NCBI GenBank assembly: GCA_964369755.1
Contig: CAYJFY010000035.1
Span: 1 to 25,422, forward strand
Direction: 5' to 3'
Source: CAUPWF01 sp964369755
Lineage (GTDB): Bacteria; Bacillota; Clostridia; Lachnospirales; Lachnospiraceae
Length of the DNA stretch: 25,422 nucleotides
Under the pieces are notes generated by a model that was given only the letters and a program-made list of their open reading frames with translations, was not told where the DNA came from and did no database searches. How positions within the stretch are numbered: the stretch's first letter is position 1; each line of letters opens with the position of its first letter. The translations under genes and the position numbers were made by a program. Shown one piece after another: positions 8,331-15,815 of this stretch.

Positions 8331-8505
8331 GTAGCCACTTCCTCTACTCTGAGAACCTGCTATTCTTCCGCATTTGTTGTCTCTGTTTGATTCTGTATGA
8401 AAAAACAAAACTCGCTTCGCTCAGACAGTTGTTTTTCCATACAACAATCGACAAAAAATGCGTCGAATTCACGCAATGGTTCTTGCGAATAGAGGAAGTG
8501 GCTAC
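8331..8505. repeat. 175-base imperfect palindrome (MITE-like or structured RNA element)
   Basis: The ends are a perfect 16-base inverted repeat: GTAGCCACTTCCTCTA (8331-8346) against 8490-8505. Pairing continues inward with bulges. GCATTTGTTGTC (8370-8381) pairs with 8450-8461 with one mismatch, GATT (8389-8392) with 8446-8449, and TGTATG...AACT (8394-8412) with 8427-8443. The apical loop is about 14 bases (8413-8426, containing GCTTCGCTCAG). The whole element could fold into one long hairpin. It carries no obvious ORF of its own. Confidence 0.75.
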
Positions 8506-8644
8506 TTAATTATCTGCAAACTCTAATAATAAGTAGGTAAGTCAAAAGATTTTTTTCATAAACCACGAACGATTCTCTGATTTTTGCAATGCTATACTCT
8601 ACGATGGAGAACAACGTATTCAGGAAACGGAAGGAGTGGTTAAG

Positions 8645-8752
8645 ATGTTCAACAACCTAGTAGCCACCATGACAGCTTGTAGAAATCATTACGCCCATAC
8701 GGGGAGATTTCGAGAGTTGTCATGGTGTCTACGGATGTGTTACTTTTTATAG
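8645..8752 (+). CDS. Possible 35-residue small protein (uncertain)
   Basis: An ATG-started ORF of 35 codons, preceded by AAGGAG eight bases upstream and by TGCTATACT (8590-8598), an extended -10-like sequence. The product has three Cys, is basic, and resembles nothing I know. It overlaps the 3' end of the sulfatase gene in antisense by 13 bases. Much of its coding sequence also forms the 8660-8732 stem-loop, so it may equally be chance or a relic. I do not assign a function. Confidence 0.2.
   Translation: MFNNLVATMTACRNHYAHTGRFRELSWCLRMCYFL
8660..8732. repeat. 73-base stem-loop downstream of the sulfatase gene
   Basis: GTAGCCACCATGACA (8660-8674) pairs with 8718-8732 with a single mismatch in 15. 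Inside, GAAATC pairs with GATTTC, and CCC-ATAC-GGG forms a small apical hairpin. It starts eight bases past the sulfatase stop on the minus strand. No T-tract follows on that strand, so it is not a classical terminator. It shares its outer octamer GTAGCCAC with the larger palindrome at 8331-8505. Confidence 0.65.
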
Positions 8753-10203
8753 TCTCCACTAGCCCTTACGTCTTTTAATTCTGGTCCGATATTTTCCAAT
8801 GGCTCAAATCTCACATCATGTGGATAATCCTCATATGTCCATTCCATTGAACCAATATCCCTAACTTTCACACTCATCTGGCGCTTTAATAGTTTCAGCG
8901 TCAAATCAGTTTGTATTTCTCTATAATCTGGATTGTCATACAAATTAATCAACTCATCCATATCTTCTTCTAGGTTGTATAAGTCACACACATCATCTCC
9001 ATAGATTGATAATTTGTAAGCCCCTTCTCTTATCATTGCACCTACTCCAAGTGATGTCGGAACATGTGGTGCATTGATGATATGACCTGGTATCGGTTCT
9101 TTGTATGTAGGACTTCCTCCTCCTGCCTCACATATGACAGTGTCCTTGCCTTTGAAGATTTTTTTATTTAAGTCCTCAACCCAACTTTTCCCAACCATTG
9201 TAGGGGGTATCTCAACACCCAATGCTTCCAAAAGTGTAGGTACCAAATCAACCTCTTCTGTCAGACCCGAGAATATGTTATTTTCCCATCTCCCATCTGG
9301 ATGCACTAGGATTGTCGGTATTTTTGTTAGACAATCGTAAAATGTTGGGTTTTTATGTGTCATTCCATAATCTCCGAGGAGTTCTCCATGATCGCTAAAG
9401 AATAGAATAACCGTCTTCTTATCTTTGCCTGTTCTATTCAATGCGTCTAGGATTCGACCCACACTATCATCAACATAGCTAATCTGCCCCATGTAATATG
9501 CAATGGCTTTTTTTAGGTCATCATCGCTACACAATTCCATCTCCGAGTGAACACGAAACACTTCATTTCGAATCGGCTGCTTATCCTTATCATATAAATT
9601 TCTACGTTTTGATAAAACAACTTCCTTTGGGTCATACATCGTATCATATGGCTTGGGACAACAAAAGGCTGGATGTGGATCTTGGTAATTCAACCACAGG
9701 AAAAACGGTTTATCTGAAGTATCATTCATAAAATCAATTCCCATTGTCGTTAGCTTATCTGTTATATTAAATTCGTGATTTTCATCTAATGTGAACGCAC
9801 TGAATGAATGTTCATAGTCTGGATGCCCATCATAATTTCCCAAACACACCTCATACAACTCATCCCACAACTCGTGTAAACGGTCATATGTAAATAAATG
9901 ATTTTTTCCAAACATTCCTGTTCTATAACCTGCTTTTTTCAAAGAAGTTACGATATTTGGCACATCAGGGCTAATCGTAGACCAATAATTCCTATGATTG
10001 TGTTCAGAAAAGTATGTGCTTGTTGCAAATGAACAGCGCGATGGTCCGCACAGCGGCGCTGCACAATACATATTATCAAATTTGACTCCATTTTTTGCCA
10101 AAGAGTCTATATGAGGTGTCTTTATTGTCGGATGACCATAACAGCCTAAATAATCTTGCCTCATTTGGTCTGGCGTTATTATGATTAAATTTAATTGTTC
10201 CAT
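8740..10203 (-). CDS. Cytoplasmic Cys-type sulfatase (alkaline phosphatase superfamily)
   Basis: Sulfate-ester hydrolase of the type I sulfatase family, 487 residues. The active-site motif is C52-G-P-S-R56, in which Cys is normally converted to formylglycine. In an anaerobe this would need an anSME radical-SAM maturase, and none is in the window. Other likely active-site residues are D12, K100 and H102 (GKNH), H177 (QDPHP), D271-H272 and K284. The single D12 followed by Gln, instead of Asp-Asp, recalls choline sulfatase and phosphonate monoester hydrolases, so a phosphonate or phosphate diester substrate is also possible. There is no signal peptide, so it acts inside the cell. The start at 10203 follows GAGGAG. 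It overlaps the operon end of the ABC importer, whose cargo is its probable substrate. Confidence 0.9.
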   Translation of the reverse strand: MEQLNLIIITPDQMRQDYLGCYGHPTIKTPHIDSLAKNGVKFDNMYCAAPLCGPSRCSFATSTYFSEHNHRNYWSTISPDVPNIVTSLKKAGYRTGMFGKNHLFTYDRLHELWDELYEVCLGNYDGHPDYEHSFSAFTLDENHEFNITDKLTTMGIDFMNDTSDKPFFLWLNYQDPHPAFCCPKPYDTMYDPKEVVLSKRRNLYDKDKQPIRNEVFRVHSEMELCSDDDLKKAIAYYMGQISYVDDSVGRILDALNRTGKDKKTVILFFSDHGELLGDYGMTHKNPTFYDCLTKIPTILVHPDGRWENNIFSGLTEEVDLVPTLLEALGVEIPPTMVGKSWVEDLNKKIFKGKDTVICEAGGGSPTYKEPIPGHIINAPHVPTSLGVGAMIREGAYKLSIYGDDVCDLYNLEEDMDELINLYDNPDYREIQTDLTLKLLKRQMSVKVRDIGSMEWTYEDYPHDVRFEPLENIGPELKDVRASGDYKK

Positions 10204-10214
10204 TGTTTTCTCCT

Positions 10215-10958
10215 CTACCACCATTTAATCAATTCAGTAACCTGATCTCTCAATTTAACAAATTCAGGTGAAGATACATTTCTTGGTCTTGGCAAGTCAT
10301 TGATGATTTCTGTTTTAATTTGGGTCGGCTTATTGGTCAGAACAATAATTCTGTTTGATAGATAAACTGCCTCTTCAATATTATGCGTGATAAAAAGAAC
10401 AGTAGTCTTAATCTCTTGCCACATTTTAATCAACTCATCTTCTAGCTTGTATTTTAATGTCAAGTCGAGCTGTCCATAAGGTTCATCCATCAACAAAAGA
10501 TCTGGTTCTGTCGCGAATGCTCTTGCAATTACTACTCGTTGTAACATACTTGCTGAGATTTGACTCGGATAATAATTTCTATATTTTTCAAGTCCTACAA
10601 TTCCAATTACTTTATCCACTCGTTGTTTAATTACATCCTCTGGTAATTTCTTAATCCTTAAACCAAATTCAATATTTTGCTGCACATTCAACCACTCCAT
10701 CGTAGAATATTCTTGAAAAATATAAGCTAAGTTCTGCACAGATGGATCTATGTCTGCACCATCTACTTTTATTGTTCCCTTATCCGGTTCATAAATTTTA
10801 GTAAGCGAGTTTAAGAATGTTGTTTTTCCACACCCGGTAGGTCCTACAATGCATAAAAACTCACCATCTTCTACATCAAACGAAACATCATTTAGTACTA
10901 ACAAATCCCCAAATCCTTTGGTCAAATTCCTAACTTCCACTTTATTTTTTTTACTCAT
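10215..10958 (-). CDS. ABC transporter ATPase, SsuB/TauB type, with degenerate signature motif (NBD2)
   Basis: Nucleotide-binding subunit of a nitrate/sulfonate/taurine-type importer, 247 residues. Walker A is GPTGCGKTT (39-47), the Q-loop is IFQEYS, Walker B is LLLMDEP with E159, the D-loop is GQLD, and the switch His is present at H192 (FITHN). The signature motif, normally LSGGQ, reads I134-S-A-S-M138. The codons GCA and AGT at the two Gly positions were checked in the DNA. The C-terminus (DLPRPRNVSSPEFVKLRDQVTELI) matches its partner's and the SsuB family. It lies 15 bases after the stop of the other ATPase; AAAGGA precedes the start. Confidence 0.92.
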   Translation of the reverse strand: MSKKNKVEVRNLTKGFGDLLVLNDVSFDVEDGEFLCIVGPTGCGKTTFLNSLTKIYEPDKGTIKVDGADIDPSVQNLAYIFQEYSTMEWLNVQQNIEFGLRIKKLPEDVIKQRVDKVIGIVGLEKYRNYYPSQISASMLQRVVIARAFATEPDLLLMDEPYGQLDLTLKYKLEDELIKMWQEIKTTVLFITHNIEEAVYLSNRIIVLTNKPTQIKTEIINDLPRPRNVSSPEFVKLRDQVTELIKWW

Positions 10959-10973
10959 GCTACCATCCTTTCT

Positions 10974-11747
10974 CTACATTTGCTCAACTAGTTCCGTTAT
11001 TTCATCACGTAAAGCCAAGAATTCCGGACTTGTATATTTTCTAGGTCTTGGAAGGTCTACTACGTATTCTTTCACCACATTCGTTGGTGTGTTTTTCAAT
11101 AGTATAATTCTATCTGCCAAATAAATTGCTTCTTCTACATTATTTGTAACAAAGATAACCGTTCTCTTGTCACTGTTGCATAATTTTTCAATTTCTTCTT
11201 CCATCAGATATCTAGTCTGGGCATCCAAATGTCCAAATGGTTCGTCCATAAGTATGATTTCTGGATCATTGCAATATGCTCTAGCAATTCCTACTCTTTG
11301 TTGCATACCACCAGAGAGCTTAATTGGATAGCTATTTTCATAACCTGTCAGACCTACCATATCAATATATTTTTGAGCTCGTTCTTTCCACTCACTTTTC
11401 TTTACTTTATTAACTTTGGGGCCAAACGCCACATTATTCATAACCGACATCCATGGAAATAACGCTGTGGTTTGATACACCATACCACGGTCAGTCTTTG
11501 GACCATCCACCTCTTCTCCATTAACGATTACAGAACCTGTTGTTTTACTTTCAAGTCCTGCTAATATTCTCAATATCGTTGTCTTCCCACATTGTCCTGG
11601 TCCAAACAATACGACAAACTCATTTTCATATACATCTAAATTCAAATTTTCTATTACTTCATTTACTTCATTCTGTGTTCGACTCTTTGAGATAAATGTT
11701 TTACTCAAGTTTTTAACAGATATCTTTAATTCCCTCTCACGTTCCAT
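10974..11747 (-). CDS. ABC transporter ATPase, SsuB/TauB type, with Asn in place of switch His (NBD1)
   Basis: Partner nucleotide-binding subunit, 257 residues from the start at 11747, chosen for AAGGAG nine bases upstream. An in-frame ATG at 11771 lacks a ribosome site. Walker A reads GPGQCGKTT (49-57), fitting GxxxxGKT but lacking the usual fourth-position Gly. The signature LSGGMQQR (144-151) and Walker B IILMDEP with E169 are canonical. The H-loop reads FVTNN: N202 replaces the His that contacts the gamma-phosphate (AAT at 11144-11142, where CAT would be expected). It overlaps the upstream permease gene by 22 bases, indicating coupled translation. Confidence 0.92.
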   Translation of the reverse strand: MERERELKISVKNLSKTFISKSRTQNEVNEVIENLNLDVYENEFVVLFGPGQCGKTTILRILAGLESKTTGSVIVNGEEVDGPKTDRGMVYQTTALFPWMSVMNNVAFGPKVNKVKKSEWKERAQKYIDMVGLTGYENSYPIKLSGGMQQRVGIARAYCNDPEIILMDEPFGHLDAQTRYLMEEEIEKLCNSDKRTVIFVTNNVEEAIYLADRIILLKNTPTNVVKEYVVDLPRPRKYTSPEFLALRDEITELVEQM

Positions 11748-12508
11748 ACACACAATCTCCTTTCTATCCATCGCATAAGATTGGCTAATATAAATCCAAC
11801 AATTCCAATTGCAAGCATTCCTACTAGAATTTGAACCGTATCGCCATTATTCATACCTGTTGTTATAATCCATCCACATCCTTGATTCGAGCTTACCATC
11901 TCTGCTGCCAATACCGCCATCCATGATGTGGATAACGAAACCTGTAATCCTGCAAAAATATAAGGAACTGCACTTGGTAGTATAATCTTAAAAAATATTT
12001 GGAATTGGTTTGCACCTAAGAGTCTCGCTGCTCCTACTAATTGTTGGTCTACTTTATTTGTTCCATCCATAGAGTTTAGAACAACATTAGCAAATCCACC
12101 CATAAAAATGATAAACCATTTTGTCTCTTCTCCAATTCCAAACCATAAAATTGCCAAAGGTATCCAAGCAAGTCCAGGTATTGGACGAATAAGATTGAAG
12201 ATTGGGCTTACAAATGCATTTATTGTTTTTGAGTATCCCATCGCAACTCCTAAAATAATACCAATCACTGAGGACAAGCCGTATCCAATGAGTACACGTT
12301 GTAAACTAAACCCTACATGTTGTATCAAATTATATTGTCCTATATTATTGGTGATTGATGACGCAAAGTACTCGAATACATCAAGTGGATTTGGGAATAT
12401 CAGACTTATATCGGTATATGCTACCGCAAAATACCATACTAAAAACAAGAAGAAAATTGAGCAAATCCCTACACCAACAGACACTGTTCTATTCTTAATA
12501 TTGTTCAT
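11726..12508 (-). CDS. ABC transporter permease, SsuC/TauC type (second of pair)
   Basis: Integral membrane subunit, 260 residues. About six hydrophobic segments are visible, the first at residues 10-30 (VGVGICSIFFLFLVWYFAVA). The cytoplasmic EAA-type loop that contacts the ATPase is seen at GAARLLGANQFQIFFKIILP, followed by PYIFAGLQVSLSTSWMAVLAAEM, a clear SsuC/TauC signature. The segment NLIRPIPGLAWIPLAILWFGIG is also typical. The start at 12508 follows GAGGAGG. It begins three bases after the other permease ends and overlaps the downstream ATPase start. It is diverged from its neighbour and probably forms a heterodimeric channel with it. Confidence 0.93.
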   Translation of the reverse strand: MNNIKNRTVSVGVGICSIFFLFLVWYFAVAYTDISLIFPNPLDVFEYFASSITNNIGQYNLIQHVGFSLQRVLIGYGLSSVIGIILGVAMGYSKTINAFVSPIFNLIRPIPGLAWIPLAILWFGIGEETKWFIIFMGGFANVVLNSMDGTNKVDQQLVGAARLLGANQFQIFFKIILPSAVPYIFAGLQVSLSTSWMAVLAAEMVSSNQGCGWIITTGMNNGDTVQILVGMLAIGIVGFILANLMRWIERRLCVWNVRGN

Positions 12509-12511
12509 TTC

Positions 12512-13321
12512 CTACCTCCTCACGAACTTTCTTTCTAAAAAGTCTAAGATTGCAATCAAAATCGCTCCCACACCTGCTAATACAAACATTCCCATAACAA
12601 TAATATCAGAACGTCCGATTGTCCTAGCAATCTGTAGCATATATCCTACTCCTTTTGTTGCTGCTACCAATTCTGCTGCTACCAAAGTCATCCAAGCCAC
12701 ACCTAACGCCACTTTTAAACCTGTAAATATCATTGGCATAGCGGTTGGAATCGCTACCTTAAATAAAATTTCCCGCTTCTTTGCACCAAATGTCTTTGCT
12801 ACATTGACATGTACTTCTTTGGTCTGTTTTATTCCTGAATACGCATTTAATATCATAGGTATAAATGCCGAGATAAATACAACCATGATTTTAGATCCGA
12901 TTCCAATTCCAAAGATAATCACCATAATTGGTACCCATCCAATTGGAGGAATTGGTCTAATCAAGTCAAATACTGGCTTTACCCACATGTCTACTGGCTT
13001 ATACCAAGCCATCAAAATTCCAAGTGGTATCCCAATCACGGCCGCTAATAAAAATCCAAGTAATACAACTTGTAAACTAGCTAAGATATGGACAATCAGA
13101 ATACTTCCGTCTGGAGATGTATCCACTAATTTATTAAAAAATGCTTCTAGTACCATAATAGGACTTGGCAATGCATATGTTGGAAATATCCGAAGTATGT
13201 CTGTTACCAATTGCCAAATAAAAAGAAATACTACAATTGATATAACAGAAAACATCATATATTTTCTATTTTCGCGTTCTAGTTTTCTTCTTTCTTCCTT
13301 TTCGCTTATATTGTTATTCAT
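12512..13321 (-). CDS. ABC transporter permease, SsuC/TauC type (first of pair)
   Basis: Integral membrane subunit, 269 residues. A basic/acidic N-terminal tail (about 20 residues) precedes the first membrane segment (VISIVVFLFIWQLV). The family blocks are DLIRPIPPIGWVPIMVIIFGIG, then the EAA-like loop AKTFGAKKREILFKVAIPTAMPMIFTGLK and VAWMTLVAAEL. It is homologous along its length to the next permease but clearly diverged. AAAGGATG precedes the start at 13321. The start lies just after the terminator-like hairpin at 13348-13379, which separates it from the substrate-binding protein genes, so its expression may be lower than theirs. Confidence 0.93.
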   Translation of the reverse strand: MNNNISEKEERRKLERENRKYMMFSVISIVVFLFIWQLVTDILRIFPTYALPSPIMVLEAFFNKLVDTSPDGSILIVHILASLQVVLLGFLLAAVIGIPLGILMAWYKPVDMWVKPVFDLIRPIPPIGWVPIMVIIFGIGIGSKIMVVFISAFIPMILNAYSGIKQTKEVHVNVAKTFGAKKREILFKVAIPTAMPMIFTGLKVALGVAWMTLVAAELVAATKGVGYMLQIARTIGRSDIIVMGMFVLAGVGAILIAILDFLERKFVRR

Positions 13322-13331
13322 GCTATAACAT

Positions 13332-13379
13332 CCTTTCTTTAAAAAGAGGGTATCGGGAAATAGGTCTACCCCGACACCC
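13332..13379 (-). terminator. Partial intrinsic terminator between binding-protein and permease genes
   Basis: On the minus strand GGGTGTCGGG (13379-13370) pairs with CCCGATACCC (13357-13348), with one G-T pair and a 12-base loop, and TCTTTTT follows. It lies 30 bases past the substrate-binding protein stop and ahead of the permease ribosome site. The arrangement is typical of a leaky terminator or mRNA-stabilising hairpin that keeps binding protein in excess over transporter. Confidence 0.8.
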
Positions 13380-13408
13380 TTCCATTATTAGATATTGATA
13401 AATTCTAA

Positions 13409-14506
13409 TTATTGTAGTGCATCTTTCAAATAATCTGGTGCAATATTATTCTTGAAATTCTCTAGCCCTGTTTCGTCTAATTTATCTTGACTTGCCATAA
13501 ATTCTGCATAATCAGTCTCTATTACACCCAATTCCATCGCCTTAGCCTCTTCCGTAGTAACATATGTTTTCAACTCACACTCAGCTCGAACATCTTCTTC
13601 AGTCGCTGTTGATCCATTATCTTGATACCACTTATAGACTGCTTCAAATTTCTTCTCAGGATCCGCTTCAAATTCATCACCTACTGAATATAATACTTTT
13701 AAGAAGCTTGATATTAATTCCTTCTTCGAATCATCTTCATATACTGCATTTGGAATAATGATTTCTTCATACACTTGAATTCCTAAGTCATCTAGTGTTG
13801 CTGCTCTTACCATTGTGTCATCTGTTTGGAAACAATAAGGGGAAACTAAACCTGCTACATCGCCTTGATCCGATACAAACGCATTAAATACTTGTGGAAA
13901 ATCCATATGTACTGTTTCAACTGTAGCATTTTGTGCACCAATTGCTTCTAGCCATTTCACTATTGTATACTGCGAAGTTGTTCCTGTTGTTTGAAGAATT
14001 TTAGCCCCTTCTACTGTTGCTGCATCACCCAAGATATTAGGATATTCCGCAACTGCACCTTCTACTGCAGCCATCTCTGAGTCAGCCTTAATCCACACTT
14101 CGTTCCCACCACTACCATTGATATGAGCTCCAATTAACTTCGCATTAAAATTTGCAACTCCAAAGATATATGCTCCACCTGTAGGTGCTATATCAAAAGA
14201 ATCTGTCGAGAGAGCTTCATTGATAGGTGCTCCACTTGAGAACATAACTGGCTCTATCTTAAATCCATTTGCCTCATCTAGCTTGTTATCCATAATATAT
14301 CCAATCTGTGCTGATACAAAGAATGGCTGACATGCAACCCTCAACACTGGCAATTCCGCTGATTCTTCCACAGATTCTTCTGACGATCCACCTTCTCCTG
14401 CTGAGTCACCATTAGCCTCATTACTTGATGGAGAGCCTCCACATCCGACTAATAAACTACCCATCATTGCCATTGTCAATAATGCTCCAATAATTCTCTT
14501 TTTCAT
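13409..14506 (-). CDS. ABC transporter substrate-binding lipoprotein, SsuA/NMT1-like (SBP1)
   Basis: Extracellular binding protein, 365 residues. It has a lipoprotein signal with lipobox LVGC (Cys22), then a Gly/Ser/Glu-rich linker to about residue 52, then a two-lobed domain beginning LPVLRVACQPFFVSAQIGYIM. SFDIAPTGGAYIFGVAN and QTTGTTSQYTIVKWLEAIGA are the usual ligand-cleft segments of the NMT1/SsuA family. It is homologous to the preceding gene (shared QPxFxSAQ...YIMDxxLDE pattern). AAGGAG lies eight bases before the start. The ligand cannot be told from sequence; the downstream sulfatase suggests a sulfated or sulfonated compound. Confidence 0.92.
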   Translation of the reverse strand: MKKRIIGALLTMAMMGSLLVGCGGSPSSNEANGDSAGEGGSSEESVEESAELPVLRVACQPFFVSAQIGYIMDNKLDEANGFKIEPVMFSSGAPINEALSTDSFDIAPTGGAYIFGVANFNAKLIGAHINGSGGNEVWIKADSEMAAVEGAVAEYPNILGDAATVEGAKILQTTGTTSQYTIVKWLEAIGAQNATVETVHMDFPQVFNAFVSDQGDVAGLVSPYCFQTDDTMVRAATLDDLGIQVYEEIIIPNAVYEDDSKKELISSFLKVLYSVGDEFEADPEKKFEAVYKWYQDNGSTATEEDVRAECELKTYVTTEEAKAMELGVIETDYAEFMASQDKLDETGLENFKNNIAPDYLKDALQ

Positions 14507-14534
14507 ACTTCTTTCTCCTTCTCTTTTAATTTTT

Positions 14535-15611
14535 TTATTTTAGAGAAACGTTCTCTAACGCTTCTTCAAAAATCTCATAGTCAATATTATCCTTCACATT
14601 CATTAGATTTTCTGCTTCCATATTTCCAGTATTTACAAGGAAACTCGCATATTCTTCTGCGAATGTTCCAAACTGTGCTATATCATAATTATCCGGTGTT
14701 ACATAGGTCTTAAATCCACATTCTTTCTCTATATACTCGATTTGAAGCAGTTCATCATTAACTTCAGAGTTTTCATACCATAATTTTGCATTGTCCACCT
14801 TGCGGTCATCACTACTCTCTAGCGCAATGTTTGCTTCTAAAATCAATTCGATAAAAATTCTAACTTCCTCTCGCTTTTCTTCATATATTTCACTGTTTGC
14901 AATAATCACCTCATAAAATGGAATATTCAGGTCTGTTGCGGAGGCAACAACCTCATATCCACTATCTTCTGCCATAAAAGAAAATGGGGCTGTAAGTGAG
15001 GCATATTCCCCTTCCCCTTGAATTAGGTCTTCATAACTAGAATCAAAGTTTCCCAAAACCATTTCAACTGACTCCTTGGGAAGTCCTATAGAGGCAAGCC
15101 ACTTGTTTGCAATATACTCTGACGTAGTATTTGGAGAGATCAAAAGCTTTTTATCTTTCACAATTTCTGAAGTTCCATGTATATTAGGATACGTGGGATT
15201 CACTCCCTTTGTATCAAAAACTTCATGTCCTCTTTTGGCATAAATATTATTGCTATCCGCCGTACTAATATGTTCCGCCACCAAAATCGCCTTGTCTTCT
15301 GCGATTGCATACACAAATGCTCCACCGATCGTTGCTACATCCCAATCATCTATCGCCTCATCTTCAATCTGTCTATTCCCATCCTCAGAGTAAATCAATC
15401 TCAAATCCAACCCTGCCTTCTCATCCAATTGATAATCCATAATATATTGTAATTGAGCACTTAAGAAATGAGGTTGAACCGACACCCTCAACTGTGTTAA
15501 ATCACCACTTTGCTCTTGGCTTATGTCTTCGTTTATCTCTGGAGCTTCCACACATCCACATAAACAAATTATCAGTACAATACTTCCAATTAATTTGATT
15601 TTATTTCTCAT
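14535..15611 (-). CDS. ABC transporter substrate-binding lipoprotein paralogue (SBP2)
   Basis: First gene of the transport operon, 358 residues. The lipoprotein signal is MRNKIKLIGSIVLIICLCGC with lipidated Cys20. The mature domain starts LTQLRVSVQPHFLSAQLQYIMDYQLDE, parallel to SBP1, and keeps WDVATIGGAFVYAIAED and SPNTTSEYIANKWLASIG at equivalent places. It is rich in Glu and Asp and well diverged from SBP1, so the pair probably differ in ligand or affinity. The start at 15611 is chosen for AAAGGA upstream; an ATG at 15626 has none. A terminator for the regulator operon and a promoter with direct repeats lie just upstream. Confidence 0.88.
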   Translation of the reverse strand: MRNKIKLIGSIVLIICLCGCVEAPEINEDISQEQSGDLTQLRVSVQPHFLSAQLQYIMDYQLDEKAGLDLRLIYSEDGNRQIEDEAIDDWDVATIGGAFVYAIAEDKAILVAEHISTADSNNIYAKRGHEVFDTKGVNPTYPNIHGTSEIVKDKKLLISPNTTSEYIANKWLASIGLPKESVEMVLGNFDSSYEDLIQGEGEYASLTAPFSFMAEDSGYEVVASATDLNIPFYEVIIANSEIYEEKREEVRIFIELILEANIALESSDDRKVDNAKLWYENSEVNDELLQIEYIEKECGFKTYVTPDNYDIAQFGTFAEEYASFLVNTGNMEAENLMNVKDNIDYEIFEEALENVSLK

Positions 15612-15674
15612 TTCATGTCCTTTCATACGTATATTCTATTTATTTTTAGACTTCTTTACCATGTAAGATTCTTA

Positions 15675-15702
15675 CCTATATTTTAACTTTTATGACTTTC
15701 AA
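15675..15702 (-). promoter_or_regulatory. Predicted promoter of the transport/sulfatase operon
   Basis: On the minus strand TTGAAA (15702-15697) and TATAGG (15680-15675) are 16 bases apart. The -35 is fair and the -10 is poor, as expected for an activator-dependent promoter. The start codon of SBP2 is about 64 bases downstream. Direct repeats abut the -35 on its upstream side. Confidence 0.45.
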
Positions 15703-15734
15703 ATACTATTTTGACTTTTTATTACTATTTTGAC
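15685..15734 (-). promoter_or_regulatory. Three 19-base-spaced direct repeats, probable response-regulator operator
   Basis: On the minus strand GTCAAAATAGTA occurs exactly at 15734-15723 and 15715-15704. A third copy, 9 of 12 matching, lies at 15696-15685, so all three are in a 19-base register. Tandem sites upstream of and touching a weak promoter are the usual layout for AraC-type activators, and a YesN-type regulator is encoded immediately upstream. Confidence 0.6.
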
Positions 15735-15756
15735 CTTTTGACACCTTAATCCTATA

Positions 15757-15813
15757 TAGCAAAAAAATCCAAATAAATTGTAGTCTATTAATCTACATAT
15801 TTATTTGGATTTT
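15757..15813 (-). terminator. Intrinsic terminator after the response regulator gene
   Basis: Arms of 20-21 bases (15764-15783 and 15793-15813) pair with a single bulged A around a nine-base loop; on the minus strand a run of seven T follows. The stem is AT-rich but long. It lies two bases after the regulator stop and separates the two-component genes from the transport operon. Confidence 0.8.
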
Positions 15814-15815
15814 AT

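Larger units (their letters stand above)
8317..8739. other. 423-base intergenic region between convergent upp and sulfatase genes
   Basis: No convincing conserved gene is present. The region holds a 175-base palindromic element, a 73-base stem-loop and one small plus-strand ORF with a ribosome site; each is listed separately. No standard intrinsic terminator for either flanking gene was identified. Confidence 0.7.

Noticed and set aside
12108..13328. A 406-codon plus-strand ORF antisense to both permease genes
   Set aside because: Its product is Ile/Thr/Pro-rich low-complexity sequence as expected from the reverse complement of membrane-protein codons, and both permeases opposite are unmistakable with ribosome sites.
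15685..15742. CRISPR-like or tandem repeat array
   Set aside because: Only three short 12-base units are present next to a promoter; this fits an operator and not an array.
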